A stretch of 64,000 nucleotides of DNA from Acidobacteriaceae bacterium. Lineage in GTDB: Bacteria > Acidobacteriota > Terriglobia > Terriglobales > Acidobacteriaceae. The first letter of the stretch is position 1. Every line of letters starts with the position of its first letter. Of the stretch, positions 36,073 through 44,167 are shown piece by piece. Position numbers and translations under genes: made by a program. The stretch spans positions 1 through 64,000 of the forward strand of contig JAOAPN010000008.1 in the NCBI GenBank assembly GCA_025462885.1. The letters are read 5' to 3'. The notes under the pieces were generated by a model. The model was not told where the DNA came from, searched no databases, and worked only from the letters and a program-made list of their open reading frames with translations.

Positions 36073-36981
36073 ATGGCTGCAGATATACAACCTCAATCCG
36101 CAAGCCAACTACCGAGTAACTTAGAAGTCGCAACCAAAGGCATCGGGGCGGCCGCTATAGTTCTCTACGTCGTAGGCTACCTCGTGATCTCAATACATCA
36201 CTCCACATACGGAGTGACGCAAATTGATCCGTTCAAGTCTCGAATCATATCTGCGGGTGGATGGTTTGCTGTGATGACGTTCATCCCTGCTTTTACTTGT
36301 CTCGAAGCGATGAAATGGAAGCGAGCGTCTTGGGATCAGGTACTTAGATTTGTTTTTCCCTACTGGATGGTTTGCTGCACCGTGACTCTCTCGGCAGTGA
36401 TCATTTTCACTAGCAGCAGCTCGCTGATGAGCCCGAACTGGGCGGAAATTTCTGGCCTATTTGGTGTTAGCGTGGCTCTCGCTTATCCAGGCTTGAAAAA
36501 GCCTAAGCAATTTTGGGTTGGCGCATTGTCAGGACTTGCAACAGTTTTTTTCGTCATGTGGTCAATTAAAAATATTAACAAGGCTGGAACGTTCACCTTC
36601 TCCTCTGTGATTCTGTGGTTCTTCGCCGTTGGATTTTTCACGGTGCTCGAATTAATGAATCGCACTGATCCTCAGTTGAAGGATCCAAGATGGATTCGCA
36701 CCTTTTTCGGATTGCTGCTATTGATCTTTATTTTCGCGGGAGTTTATTTCCCTCATATTAGGGCGTCATGGGGCGGCGGGGGACCGGTATCAATTCGGGT
36801 GCATACGACCAAGGAGTCTACATTTCGCCCTAATGAAGATATCGACGGGCTGCTCATAGATGAGGAAGCAGCGGGTCTATACCTAATGCCAAATCAGTCG
36901 ACACGTGCGATCTTCCTGCCTCGTGCAACGATCGCGCTCATTTCATTCTCTGAGCCTGATCCAAAAAGCGAAATTCGCTAG
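36073..36981 (+). CDS. Membrane protein of unknown function
   Basis: The product has 302 residues from ATG 36073, preceded by GGGAGTGG; the frame also opens at TTG 36058. About seven hydrophobic segments occupy residues 25 to 230 (AAIVLYVVGYLVIS, FGLLLLIFIFAGVYF), and the last 70 residues form a soluble, probably periplasmic or cytoplasmic tail. I do not recognise a family. The gene is clearly AT-richer than glmS beside it and uses A/T-ending codons freely, as does the next gene. This suggests that the pair was acquired together. It converges on the next gene with 20 bp between stops. Confidence 0.7.
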   Translation: MAADIQPQSASQLPSNLEVATKGIGAAAIVLYVVGYLVISIHHSTYGVTQIDPFKSRIISAGGWFAVMTFIPAFTCLEAMKWKRASWDQVLRFVFPYWMVCCTVTLSAVIIFTSSSSLMSPNWAEISGLFGVSVALAYPGLKKPKQFWVGALSGLATVFFVMWSIKNINKAGTFTFSSVILWFFAVGFFTVLELMNRTDPQLKDPRWIRTFFGLLLLIFIFAGVYFPHIRASWGGGGPVSIRVHTTKESTFRPNEDIDGLLIDEEAAGLYLMPNQSTRAIFLPRATIALISFSEPDPKSEIR

Positions 36982-37001
36982 TGCGGGATATGTATCACCG
37001 A

Positions 37002-37919
37002 TCAGGCTATGTGGCGGAAATCCTGCTGCAGGAATTCGATATCTTTCACGTCGATTGACTGCAGTATCCCATCGGCGCCGTATCTAACTTTTCCGAAGAC
37101 GCGAACCGGCTCTTTTGATGAGAACCCGCGTAAGAGGCGCGCTATGTCTCCCCCTGAATATTTGTAAGGAACATGAACGTCGCCTAGAGCGTGGAATGTC
37201 CCCCGCAAGCTAGTCTTATTTAGGCTATTGAACGCCCCAATAATTTCACTGCCTTCCCTGCCTTTGTCTTCCGCGGGAGGTCTGACGGAAAAATAGTCCT
37301 TTTCAGACGCGACGACCGAGGCCAACTCGATATTTCCCCTTCGAATTTCAAAACGATCTACTAGTGCAGGTGCGAGGGGTGCAATGATGTCGGCAATAGA
37401 GCGGTCTACTCGATGGCTTAGCAAGAGTTCGTACTGTTCCCTCGTGAGAACGACCTTCGACTCTGAATCTCCAGGGACGGTTAGGCGCACTTCGCCATCT
37501 ATAAATTCGGTGGCAAGTGTCGACATTCTCGCCCCACGCAGCCGCTTCTTCGCCGTGATCATTGCTGCTATGTCCGAAATGATCATTCCCGGATTTGAAA
37601 TGGCAGCACTTGCGGTTCCAATCAGCACAACTGCTCCAGTGATAGCCGCCGGTATCATGTCCTGATGTTGTTTCATCAGTGCCACCGCTTCCCACACCAA
37701 GTGAAAAGAGGCGTGCTTGATATCACGTACGCGAACTTCGTACTCTCCGCCGAGATTGTGTTCTTGAGCTGTTGTCGCGAAAACCCGATTCATACCTGAT
37801 ACCGCAAGCGCCAATTGACGCGCATTCATGCTTCCATTTGCGACATCGGGGCCGTCATAGATGAATTCGAACGTTTCTATCTCGGCTGATATTTCTACAT
37901 GCGGATATGGCTTCTCCAC
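37002..37919 (-). CDS. Conserved hypothetical protein
   Basis: The product has 305 residues from GTG 37919, with a good AGAGGATA ribosome site. The N-terminus has FEFIYDGPDVANGSMNARQL, a pattern I have seen in hypothetical proteins of integrative elements and phages, of the type 'DGP...GSMDxRxLAPAL'. A central hydrophobic stretch AAITGAVVLIGTASAAISNP could be membrane-inserted. The rest is soluble alpha/beta. Function is unknown. It is AT-richer than the core genome and convergent with the membrane protein gene. Possible roles are in an element-borne or defence function, but nothing in the sequence proves this. Confidence 0.65.
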   Translation of the reverse strand: MEKPYPHVEISAEIETFEFIYDGPDVANGSMNARQLALAVSGMNRVFATTAQEHNLGGEYEVRVRDIKHASFHLVWEAVALMKQHQDMIPAAITGAVVLIGTASAAISNPGMIISDIAAMITAKKRLRGARMSTLATEFIDGEVRLTVPGDSESKVVLTREQYELLLSHRVDRSIADIIAPLAPALVDRFEIRRGNIELASVVASEKDYFSVRPPAEDKGREGSEIIGAFNSLNKTSLRGTFHALGDVHVPYKYSGGDIARLLRGFSSKEPVRVFGKVRYGADGILQSIDVKDIEFLQQDFRHIA

Positions 37920-38102
37920 TACTTATCCTCTATCTAGGCAAATGCGTACAGTAGGCAGATTGATTGCGACAAGCATACCCTATGGCGGGTTGGCCACTCA
38001 CAAAACCATTTTGGGTGCCCCATTCATGCGCGCTCTTGGTAATCCGGGGACACAATACATATCTCTAAGTCAAACGATAAAATCACCACCATGGCGGGTG
38101 CT

Positions 38103-38126
38103 CCACATCTCGCATTTGAGATGTGG
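38103..38126. repeat. Short palindrome
   Basis: CCACATCTC (38103-38111) is a perfect inverted repeat of GAGATGTGG (38118-38126). It is flanked by GGCGGGTGCT on the left, of the type seen in dispersed palindromes of acidobacterial genomes. It may also terminate the antitoxin transcript. A similar GGGTGCCCCATTCATGCG segment is near 38020. Confidence 0.5.
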
Positions 38127-38144
38127 GTTCATCTTCCGCTCCAG

Positions 38145-38549
38145 CTAAGCCAAAGCAGCCACACCAACCCGTTTCCGCCGCGCCACTGCAACTGCCCCAC
38201 GCCGAACCGTCCCCGCTCGCACAATCGAAATCCTCCCCATCCCCCGAGCCACCGCCCGGGGCCGAATCTCAATTACCACATCATGCTTCAGCGCGGTAAC
38301 GAAGTGCATCAGCCGTTCCACCGAAAACCCTTCAAGCTTATAGTGCTGCAGCGCCGAAATCTTCGGTTGGTTCACCCCGAGCGCCTCCGCTGCCTCGACC
38401 TGCGACAATCCGCGCTCCGCCATAATTCCGTTGAGCACTACGCTCAGCCGCAGCTTCGTCCCCAACTCCTCCGCGTTTGCCAGTCCCAGGTCTGCAAATA
38501 CATTCCCAGAACTCGCCTCAACCGGCCCTACCTTACTCATCTTTGCCAT
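38145..38549 (-). CDS. higA: HigA-type XRE antitoxin
   Basis: The product has 134 residues from ATG 38549; an upstream ATG at 38594 is possible. The helix-turn-helix is LSQVEAAEALGVNQPKISAL near residue 50, followed by GFSVERLMHFVTALKHDVVI, typical of the XRE-type antitoxins paired with Gp49/HigB toxins. The C-terminal tail is unusually long and Arg/Val/Ala-rich. It overlaps the toxin gene by 17 bp, so the toxin-first order of higBA loci is kept. It should bind the toxin and repress the operon promoter upstream of 38913. Confidence 0.85.
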   Translation of the reverse strand: MAKMSKVGPVEASSGNVFADLGLANAEELGTKLRLSVVLNGIMAERGLSQVEAAEALGVNQPKISALQHYKLEGFSVERLMHFVTALKHDVVIEIRPRAVARGMGRISIVRAGTVRRGAVAVARRKRVGVAALA

Positions 38550-38913
38550 AACGCTCCCTATAGTCCCGCTCGGCATCTCGCAGCCGGCTTGCAATCAAAT
38601 CCTGTTCCGCCTTCGGAGTCTTGATCCCGGATTTTGATTTCTTCTGGAACGCGTGCAGCACATACACCGCGCCCGCGAACCGCACTGTATACACCGCTCG
38701 GAATGTATCTCCGCGATGGTCCTCGACCACCTCCAGCACGCCGCCGCCTTCGCCTTTCCATGGCTTCGCATCCGGACTCTTCCCGCCAAACTGCGCAACG
38801 CCCAGCGCGGCTCCAAGATGTATCCGTACCGACTCCGGAAAGCTCATCAAATCTTTCCTTGAAGACCCAACCCAGAACAGCGGCTTTTCTCCAGCCGCAG
38901 GAATATCTCTCAT
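38533..38913 (-). CDS. higB: HigB/Gp49-type toxin
   Basis: The product has 126 residues of the phage-derived Gp49-like (RelE/ParE superfamily) toxin family. The block KPLFWVGSSRKDLMSFPESV near residue 10, AVYTVRFAGAVYVLHAFQKK near residue 72 and the basic KSKSGIKTP loop are typical. Such toxins cleave mRNA on the ribosome. The order toxin then antitoxin is as in higBA. The gene is the promoter-proximal member of the pair. It is near the AT-rich genes at 36 to 38 kb, which fits a small mobile patch. Confidence 0.9.
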   Translation of the reverse strand: MRDIPAAGEKPLFWVGSSRKDLMSFPESVRIHLGAALGVAQFGGKSPDAKPWKGEGGGVLEVVEDHRGDTFRAVYTVRFAGAVYVLHAFQKKSKSGIKTPKAEQDLIASRLRDAERDYRERYGKDE

Positions 38914-39074
38914 TGTGTTTGTATCCCAATTCTAGGATATAACGTTCTTCTGGGTAGAAGGGATAATTTCATAGGTTTCACTCTCGCGGCATTCTTCGAT
39001 CTCGACCATGCGATACACTCAACGCAAATCCTCAATCGGCCCTGAACCCAAACCTCCAGCCCCACCGGAGCCAC

Positions 39075-39707
39075 ATGTCTACTACCACGACGCCTCTGCC
39101 GCGTCCCCGCACCACCCGCTCCCTCGCCAAGCCCATCCTCTGGGCCACCATCGCGCTCGCCGGAATCTTCGTTCTCTATCTCGACATCCCGCTCCTCCAC
39201 ACCCCCAGCCCTTACCGCACCCAGCTCATCAAGGAGATGGTCCTCCTCATCCCGCACGCCGTCTGCGGATCCATCGCGACTATCCTCGGACCCTTCCTCT
39301 TCTCCACCCGTTTTCGCCAGCGACACCTTAAACGCCACCGCATCATGGGCCGCACCTACGTCATCTGCATCGCTGTCTCTGCACCGATCGCGCTGATCCT
39401 GCAGCTTCACCGGCACGACTCCCTCGCCTTCGCCAACGGCATCATGGCGGCGCTGTGGTTCTTCTGCACCCTGGCTGCTTTCATCACCGCGCGCAACCGG
39501 CAACTCGTCGCCCATCGCCAGTGGATGATCCGCTCCTACATCTTCACGCTCAACTTCATCATCACCCGCATCCCCGGCCCCATCCCCGCCTTCGACCACA
39601 TATCCGATGCCAACTTCTCCCTTATGCTCCTGATGCTCGCCAGCCTCTACCTTTTCCTGCCCGACCTCTACTTCAACTGGCGCGAACTTACCCAAGGCCG
39701 CGCCTGA
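39075..39707 (+). CDS. DUF2306-type membrane protein
   Basis: The product has 210 residues with about six hydrophobic segments. Recognisable blocks are IPHAVCGSIATILGPFLFST, RHLKRHRIMGRTYV (the conserved H-R-x-x-G-R-x-Y motif) and VAHRQWMIRSYIFTLNFIIT. These match the DUF2306 predicted membrane proteins, which resemble heme or cytochrome-type membrane proteins through their conserved histidines. Function is unknown. The start is ATG 39075. It is convergent with the CMD-family gene, with 46 bp between the stops. Confidence 0.8.
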   Translation: MSTTTTPLPRPRTTRSLAKPILWATIALAGIFVLYLDIPLLHTPSPYRTQLIKEMVLLIPHAVCGSIATILGPFLFSTRFRQRHLKRHRIMGRTYVICIAVSAPIALILQLHRHDSLAFANGIMAALWFFCTLAAFITARNRQLVAHRQWMIRSYIFTLNFIITRIPGPIPAFDHISDANFSLMLLMLASLYLFLPDLYFNWRELTQGRA

Positions 39708-39753
39708 GATTTACTCGCGAGCACTCATCCATTGCATGAGATTGGATCGTAAG

Positions 39754-40059
39754 TCAGCCGCCGATCACATGCGTAGCATGGGTTACCGCAGCACCGGCCC
39801 GCAGAGCAGCAACCACCAGGGCAGTCTCGGCGATCTCCTCCTGGGTTGCGCCTGCGGTTACGGCGGCGGTCTTGTGCAGCTCCAGGCAGTATGGACATTG
39901 CGTGGTAAGAGCCACCGCGACCGCGATCAACTCCTTATACTTCTTCGGAACAACGCCATCCGCAAGGGCAGCCTTGTCGAAGGCCCAGAAAGCCTCCATC
40001 GCCTTGGAAGCTCCCTCGCCCAGCGCACCTAGTTTCTTCAAATTAGCCATGTCATACAT
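39754..40059 (-). CDS. Carboxymuconolactone decarboxylase family (AhpD-like) protein
   Basis: The product has 101 residues. The redox motif is TQCPYCLELHKTAAVTAG, with the CxxC and following His of AhpD-like proteins. Helical flanks (KKYKELIAVAVALTT and EEIAETALVVAALRAG) complete the CMD fold. A peroxidase-linked disulfide reductase role is more likely than decarboxylation because both cysteines are present. The start at 40059 has a GAGGAAAC site. It is probably monocistronic. Confidence 0.9.
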   Translation of the reverse strand: MYDMANLKKLGALGEGASKAMEAFWAFDKAALADGVVPKKYKELIAVAVALTTQCPYCLELHKTAAVTAGATQEEIAETALVVAALRAGAAVTHATHVIGG

Positions 40060-40458
40060 CGTGTGGTTTCCTCGTTTGCTAAGGGATAGATGTTTCGCGG
40101 CCCAGGGTGGCGACGAGGCCCGAAAACATGCACCCCCCGCGATAGTTTCGGTCCATTAGCTCACCATCGTCAACACCCGCCCTCAGGCCACCGCGAACTC
40201 TACCCGTCGCCTCCAGCAACTTCAGCAGAGCCACCTCTTCCCGGCGTAGGAACCCTCGGTTCCAGCAAATCCGGAGTCGGAGTCCGGGGTATCTCCGAGA
40301 CCGGATCAGGCGTCCGGGGCGACAGCCGCACCTCCTGCGGAGTCCTCGTTTCCAGCCAGACCTTTCTTCGGGAAGTTTCTCCAGAACTGCATCCTTCGGC
40401 TGTTACTTGAATCCTATGGAACGAGTATCAATCCGAGTATCAGGCCGGGGAGCAATTC
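40060..40458. other. GC-rich intergenic region with short internal repeats
   Basis: These 399 bp separate divergent genes. A segment at about 40255-40340 repeats a TCCGGAGTCGGAGTCCGG-like motif imperfectly. A 106-codon open frame covers it but has low complexity and no ribosome site, so I do not call it coding. Confidence 0.4.
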
Positions 40459-41373
40459 ATGAACGATCGTGAAGGATGGTTGAGAGAACGATTCGACCAC
40501 GTACTACTGGCAACAGATTTCCATCAGAATTCACGATTGGCGCTCGAGTACGCCGCCTGGCTCGCTCATAAGTTTGGAGGCAGGCTTACGGTCCTGAATG
40601 CATTTGAATTCGGTCCCTACTCACAAACCGTCGAAGTCCTTGATAGCCGACCCAGCAGGGAACGTACAACGGCTGAGGAGCTGCTGCAGGAGTTTGCCTC
40701 CAGAGCAGGGCGGAGCGATGTCATCAGCGAACAGCTCGTCGTAGAGGGTTTTGTGCCTTCGGCGATTATCAAAGCTCTCTACGAATTCGATGTGAATCTG
40801 CTGGTCATCGGCACTGAGGGCGTACACCAGGGCCTGGATCATCTTCTCCTCGGCTCCAATACGGAAGCGCTTATGCTTGGGTCTCACCGCCCGACCCTGA
40901 CCGTCGGCCCTCGCGTGCCGGAACGTGTCGAGCGGGAGATCATTTGTCAGAAAGTGATCTATATCTCCGACTTCAGTGTCGCTTCGAATGCTGCGGCGAC
41001 ATTCGCCAGTGCGTTAGCTCAGGCATTCAACGCGTCGACCGAGGTGTATCAACTCGTCTCGAAGGTCGCTTTGAAAGAACCTGCGAGATTACAGGGCGTG
41101 GCCGCTCAATATTGCGACCTTCTGCGCTTCGCAGATCCTAACCTTCCGGCAGAGTGGTTCGACCCCGAGTTTCAACTCTCCAGGATCTTCCCGGAAGAGG
41201 ACTTGATGGCGAAGGTTTCGGAGTCTTCAAACTTGATCGTGCTTGGGGTTCAGCCATCTTCATTCATTCAGCGCCACCTGCACACGAGCCTCGCCTACAG
41301 GCTGCTGGCGAACGCCGCCTCTCCGGTTCTCACCATTCCTGCCGAAGCAGTAGGGCGATCACGCAAAGAGTAA
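40459..41373 (+). CDS. Universal stress protein (two Usp domains)
   Basis: The product has 304 residues and two tandem Usp domains. The first begins FDHVLLATDFHQNSRLALEY and has NLLVIGTEGVHQGLDHLLLG (the G-x2-G-x9-G-like ATP loop region) near residue 115. The second begins KVIYISDFSVASNAAATFAS near residue 170 and ends SPVLTIPAEA. Usp proteins are cytoplasmic, often ATP-binding, and induced in stress or stationary phase. The start ATG has a GGGGAG site. It is monocistronic, with a divergent CMD gene to the left. Confidence 0.9.
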   Translation: MNDREGWLRERFDHVLLATDFHQNSRLALEYAAWLAHKFGGRLTVLNAFEFGPYSQTVEVLDSRPSRERTTAEELLQEFASRAGRSDVISEQLVVEGFVPSAIIKALYEFDVNLLVIGTEGVHQGLDHLLLGSNTEALMLGSHRPTLTVGPRVPERVEREIICQKVIYISDFSVASNAAATFASALAQAFNASTEVYQLVSKVALKEPARLQGVAAQYCDLLRFADPNLPAEWFDPEFQLSRIFPEEDLMAKVSESSNLIVLGVQPSSFIQRHLHTSLAYRLLANAASPVLTIPAEAVGRSRKE

Positions 41374-41402
41374 TCCTGCAGTAGAGCGTCCATCTAGAAC
41401 TG

Positions 41403-41478
41403 TCGTCATTCTGAGCGAAGCGAAGAACCCCTGTATTCCGCCTTTGCAGTTGCTCTTGCCCTTGCAGTTGTTCTCGCC
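41403..41478. repeat. Dispersed-type repeat with 18-bp duplication
   Basis: The segment GTCATTCTGAGCGAAGCGAA at about 41403 is of a type I recognise as widely dispersed in Acidobacteria and other soil bacteria. It is followed by two imperfect 18-bp units, TTTGCAGTTGCTCTTGCC and CTTGCAGTTGTTCTCGCC. Confidence 0.5.
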
Positions 41479-41787
41479 CTACCGGTCGAACACCACCGGA
41501 TGCCGCCGCACCCACCAGCACGCTCCAGCACCCGCCTGCGGAAACGCCGACACGCTGCAATCCACCTGGCCCCGACCATTCGGGTAGTACTCCTCCTTGT
41601 TTCCCTTCAAAGGAGCCACCACAAACTGGCTGACCGTGACCTTCTCCATCCCACCCCCGGCTGCCACCCGGACACGCCAGACCACCCAATCCCCGAGATA
41701 GATCAGGGCCGCCAGCACCACTAGCCCTGCCAACCCGCGTAGCGACCACTTCAACGTCCACTGCCCAAAGGTAAGATCCGTCTGCAT
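41479..41787 (-). CDS. Small single-pass membrane protein
   Basis: The product has 102 residues. One TM helix (GLAGLVVLAALIYLGDWVVW) lies near residues 19 to 38, followed by a soluble tail with VSQFVVAPLKGNKEEYYPNG and a Trp/Arg/Cys-rich end (CWWVRRHP). I have seen similar short proteins in Acidobacteriaceae, but the role is unknown. The C-terminal part would be outside the cytoplasm with two cysteines (DCSVS, CWWV) that could form a disulfide. A longer open frame in another phase over the same bases (41330-41866) is a shadow. Confidence 0.7.
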   Translation of the reverse strand: MQTDLTFGQWTLKWSLRGLAGLVVLAALIYLGDWVVWRVRVAAGGGMEKVTVSQFVVAPLKGNKEEYYPNGRGQVDCSVSAFPQAGAGACWWVRRHPVVFDR

Positions 41788-41882
41788 CTGCGCAGACTAC
41801 CAAACCCGAGACCGCACAGCTCCAATAAATGGACGCGGCAAATATTCGGAATCGATACGTTATCAAACTTGAGACAGTAAAA

Positions 41883-41911
41883 GCCCCGAACCGGCTACAG
41901 GTTCGGGGCTA
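41883..41911 (-). terminator. Terminator of the DUF2934 gene
   Basis: AGCCCCGAACC (41883-41893) pairs perfectly with GGTTCGGGGCT (41901-41911). On the minus strand it is followed by TTTT. Confidence 0.85.
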
Positions 41912-41969
41912 ACTTCATGTGCTTCAGGAATAATGCGGTAACTAAAAAATATGCCACGGGGACAGTGGG

Positions 41970-42272
41970 CTACGAAGCTTGCAGTTCGTGCTCCGCTCGC
42001 AGCCAGTCCTGTTCAGCATGACCGTCCTGCCAGCCGCGCTCGGCCCAGAAACGCTCTGCCAACTGGGCGATCTCGTGGTGCGACGGTGTAGGCTTCGGCT
42101 GATGTACCGGTGCAACGGGACCGACTTCGGCTGCAACAATCTTCTTCGCCGCGACCTTCTTGGGAGCGGGAGCCTTCGGTGAATCGGCCTTTGCCGCAGT
42201 TCCGGCAGCCTTGGTCGCAGTCGCACGGGGCTTGGCGGGCGCCTTCGGCTTCTTCACAATCTCTTCACTCAT
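41970..42272 (-). CDS. DUF2934 protein with histone-H1-like tail
   Basis: The product has 100 residues. The first 55 are rich in Lys, Ala and Pro (KKPKAPAKPRATATKAAGTA) like bacterial histone-H1-like tails. The end has the DUF2934 signature: IAQLAERFWAERGWQDGHAE followed by DWLRAEHEL. DUF2934 is common in Acidobacteriota and Proteobacteria; function is unknown. The tail may bind DNA or other polyanions. A stand-alone gene with its own terminator. Confidence 0.88.
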   Translation of the reverse strand: MSEEIVKKPKAPAKPRATATKAAGTAAKADSPKAPAPKKVAAKKIVAAEVGPVAPVHQPKPTPSHHEIAQLAERFWAERGWQDGHAEQDWLRAEHELQAS

Positions 42273-42398
42273 GGTCGAAAATCCTCCTGATAGGGTGGCC
42301 CCTGCAGAAGGGGCTCCCCTCTAGGATACGGTGTCAAACGTCCGTGTCATCCACAGGGTGTTACTACTTGATAACTCAAAAATGTGTGATTTATTGGC

Positions 42399-43214
42399 TT
42401 AAAGATTGAAAAGCTCTCTAAGTCGTTTCGTTTGAGAACGGCTTACCGGAATCTCCGTCTTCTTCGGATCGTCCATTCTTAACTGATAACTCGACTTGAA
42501 CCACGGAACGACCTCGCGGATGTGCTGAATGTTTACCACAAATGACCGATGCGCCCGCCAGAACGTCTCCCCGTCGAGCTGATCCAGTAGTTCCTCCAGC
42601 GTCCGGCAGTTGGACTGACCTTCTACCATCGCGGTCACAACGCTGATCGTTCCTTCCTCAATCGAGGCGAAGCAGATCTCCCGCTGATCCACCAGCAGCA
42701 ACCGGTTCTGCGTCCGAACCACCACCTTGCCGGAGTTCGCTTTGGGAGCCGTACTCTGCTCCGCCATCAGCTTGAGCAGCGCATCCAGCTTCGCATCGCT
42801 GGCTGAAGGCGACGCGGTCGAAGATGCTGCCGCAGCTGCCGAAGCCGTTAGCCGTGCTTGGGATTTCTCGATCGTCTGCAGAACGCGCTTGCGGTCGAAA
42901 GGCTTGAGCAGATAGTCGATGGCGTTTACTTCGAACGCTCGAACCGCATATTGATCATAGGCGGTGGCAAAGACTACCTGGGGCATCGGCAGCTTGCGGT
43001 CGAGGAGTTTTTTCAGCACGGCAAACCCGTCGAGCCCGGGCATCTGGACATCGAGAAAGACAACATCAGGCTGATGGATCCGGATCAGTTCCACGGCTTC
43101 AATGCCGTTGGTTCCCTGCGCGAGCACTTCCACTCCGCCGGCGCGTTCGAGAAGATACTGAAGTTCCTGTCGCGCCAGCGCTTCATCGTCGACAATGAGT
43201 GCAGTCAGAGGCAT
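42399..43214 (-). CDS. LytTR-family response regulator
   Basis: The product has 271 residues. The receiver domain is MPLTALIVDDEALARQELQY onward, with phospho-acceptor Asp55 in VVFLDVQMPG and the Lys in YLLKPFDRKR near 107. An Ala/Ser-rich linker of about 40 residues leads to the LytTR DNA-binding domain (GETFWRAHRSFVVNIQHI, PVSRSQTKRLRELFNL). It should bind direct repeats in target promoters after phosphorylation. The usual LytS-type kinase gene is not beside it. It is the last gene of a minus-strand operon led by an ECF sigma factor, 24 bp after the zinc-ribbon gene. Confidence 0.93.
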   Translation of the reverse strand: MPLTALIVDDEALARQELQYLLERAGGVEVLAQGTNGIEAVELIRIHQPDVVFLDVQMPGLDGFAVLKKLLDRKLPMPQVVFATAYDQYAVRAFEVNAIDYLLKPFDRKRVLQTIEKSQARLTASAAAAASSTASPSASDAKLDALLKLMAEQSTAPKANSGKVVVRTQNRLLLVDQREICFASIEEGTISVVTAMVEGQSNCRTLEELLDQLDGETFWRAHRSFVVNIQHIREVVPWFKSSYQLRMDDPKKTEIPVSRSQTKRLRELFNL

Positions 43215-43238
43215 TACCCGAGTCTATTCGCTCTCACG

Positions 43239-43793
43239 CTACTCACTGTCGCTATAGACGCGAAGTCGCGCCGGAGCCCCGTCCTTGGCAAGGTCATGGC
43301 CGCACTGGACGCAGTAGACATCGGTGATCTGCACGCCCCGGAAGCACTGTCCGCAGACCGGAGCCATCTGGAACTGGCATTGCGGGCAGAAATGGAAGCT
43401 GGACGCGATTTCAGTGGTGCAGTGTGGGCAGCGCGAGAGGATTGGCTGCCGCAGCAGGAAGTAGACGACCGCGCCGATGCCACCCGGCATGACGATGACG
43501 ATCAGCATCCACAGCTTGGCCGACATGTTGCGCCGCTTTACATCCCGGCTCACGTAGCCCACCAGCAGAATGTAGCTGGCAAACGCCGTTCCCCACGAGT
43601 AGCCCATCAGCAGGCGCATTGGGAGCATCTCGTGTTTGCCGTGCGGAAGCACCTCGTGGAAGAGGTATTGTGCAGCAGCAAAGACGACGATTGCGAGCAG
43701 GATCGACCAGGCCGGGATAATGCTTAGCTCATCGTCGTCGCCGGCGTTGGAGCTGTCTGCGCGAATAGATTTGGTGTCGAAGGGTGTGTTCAT
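43239..43793 (-). CDS. Membrane protein with C-terminal double zinc ribbon
   Basis: The product has 184 residues. Three TM helices lie in residues 25 to 115 (WSILLAIVVFAAAQYLFHEV; FASYILLVGYV; LWMLIVIVMPGGIGAVVYFL, similar to a PLDc_N-like element). The last 60 residues have four CxxC pairs: CPHC and CPQC, then CGQC and CVQC, so two zinc ribbons. Function is unknown; such proteins often bind other regulators or lipids. It overlaps the upstream gene by 4 bp, so translation is coupled in the ECF operon. Confidence 0.82.
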   Translation of the reverse strand: MNTPFDTKSIRADSSNAGDDDELSIIPAWSILLAIVVFAAAQYLFHEVLPHGKHEMLPMRLLMGYSWGTAFASYILLVGYVSRDVKRRNMSAKLWMLIVIVMPGGIGAVVYFLLRQPILSRCPHCTTEIASSFHFCPQCQFQMAPVCGQCFRGVQITDVYCVQCGHDLAKDGAPARLRVYSDSE

Positions 43794-44167
43794 AGGGTCA
43801 CTTCCTCCTCAGCCTGGTTCCGGAAACGACGGAACCATACCATACCCAGCAGCGAGGCCGATACGGGGAAGAACCACAGCAGCAAAACGAACAGTTGATA
43901 CCTGGAATCGGGTACACCGGTCGGAACCAGTTCGTACTCGTCCAAAACGCTCCAGATCGCGGAGCAGAAGATGACAATCAACGCGGAGCACACCGCCAGC
44001 GGAATCCAAAGGCTGCGAACCTTGCTACGCCGGGCCTGCATCACCTTGGCGCGCTCGCGAATGACGCGCCGGGTCCGGTTGACCATTGCGGCTTTGGCAT
44101 TTCCGTTGATTCCGAGTTCGATCGAAGAAGTCCGATTCGGGACGGGGTGCTGGGCGGAGCTGTTCAC
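43790..44167 (-). CDS. Small membrane protein of the ECF operon
   Basis: The product has 125 residues. A basic N-terminus (NRTRRVIRERAKVMQARRSK) precedes two TM helices (IPLAVCSALIVIFCSAIWSV and FVLLLWFFPVSASLLGMVWF). It has no zinc-binding HxxxCxxC, so a classical ZAS anti-sigma fold is not visible, though its position directly after the ECF sigma gene with a 4-bp overlap is where anti-sigma factors normally lie. I call it a candidate anti-sigma or sensor on position alone. Confidence 0.7.
   Translation of the reverse strand: MNSSAQHPVPNRTSSIELGINGNAKAAMVNRTRRVIRERAKVMQARRSKVRSLWIPLAVCSALIVIFCSAIWSVLDEYELVPTGVPDSRYQLFVLLLWFFPVSASLLGMVWFRRFRNQAEEEVTL

Noticed and set aside
40090..40410. 106-codon open frame with GSxxSGVGVRG-like repeats
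   Set aside because: The repeats follow DNA-level GC-rich repetition, there is no ribosome site, and the product is low-complexity.
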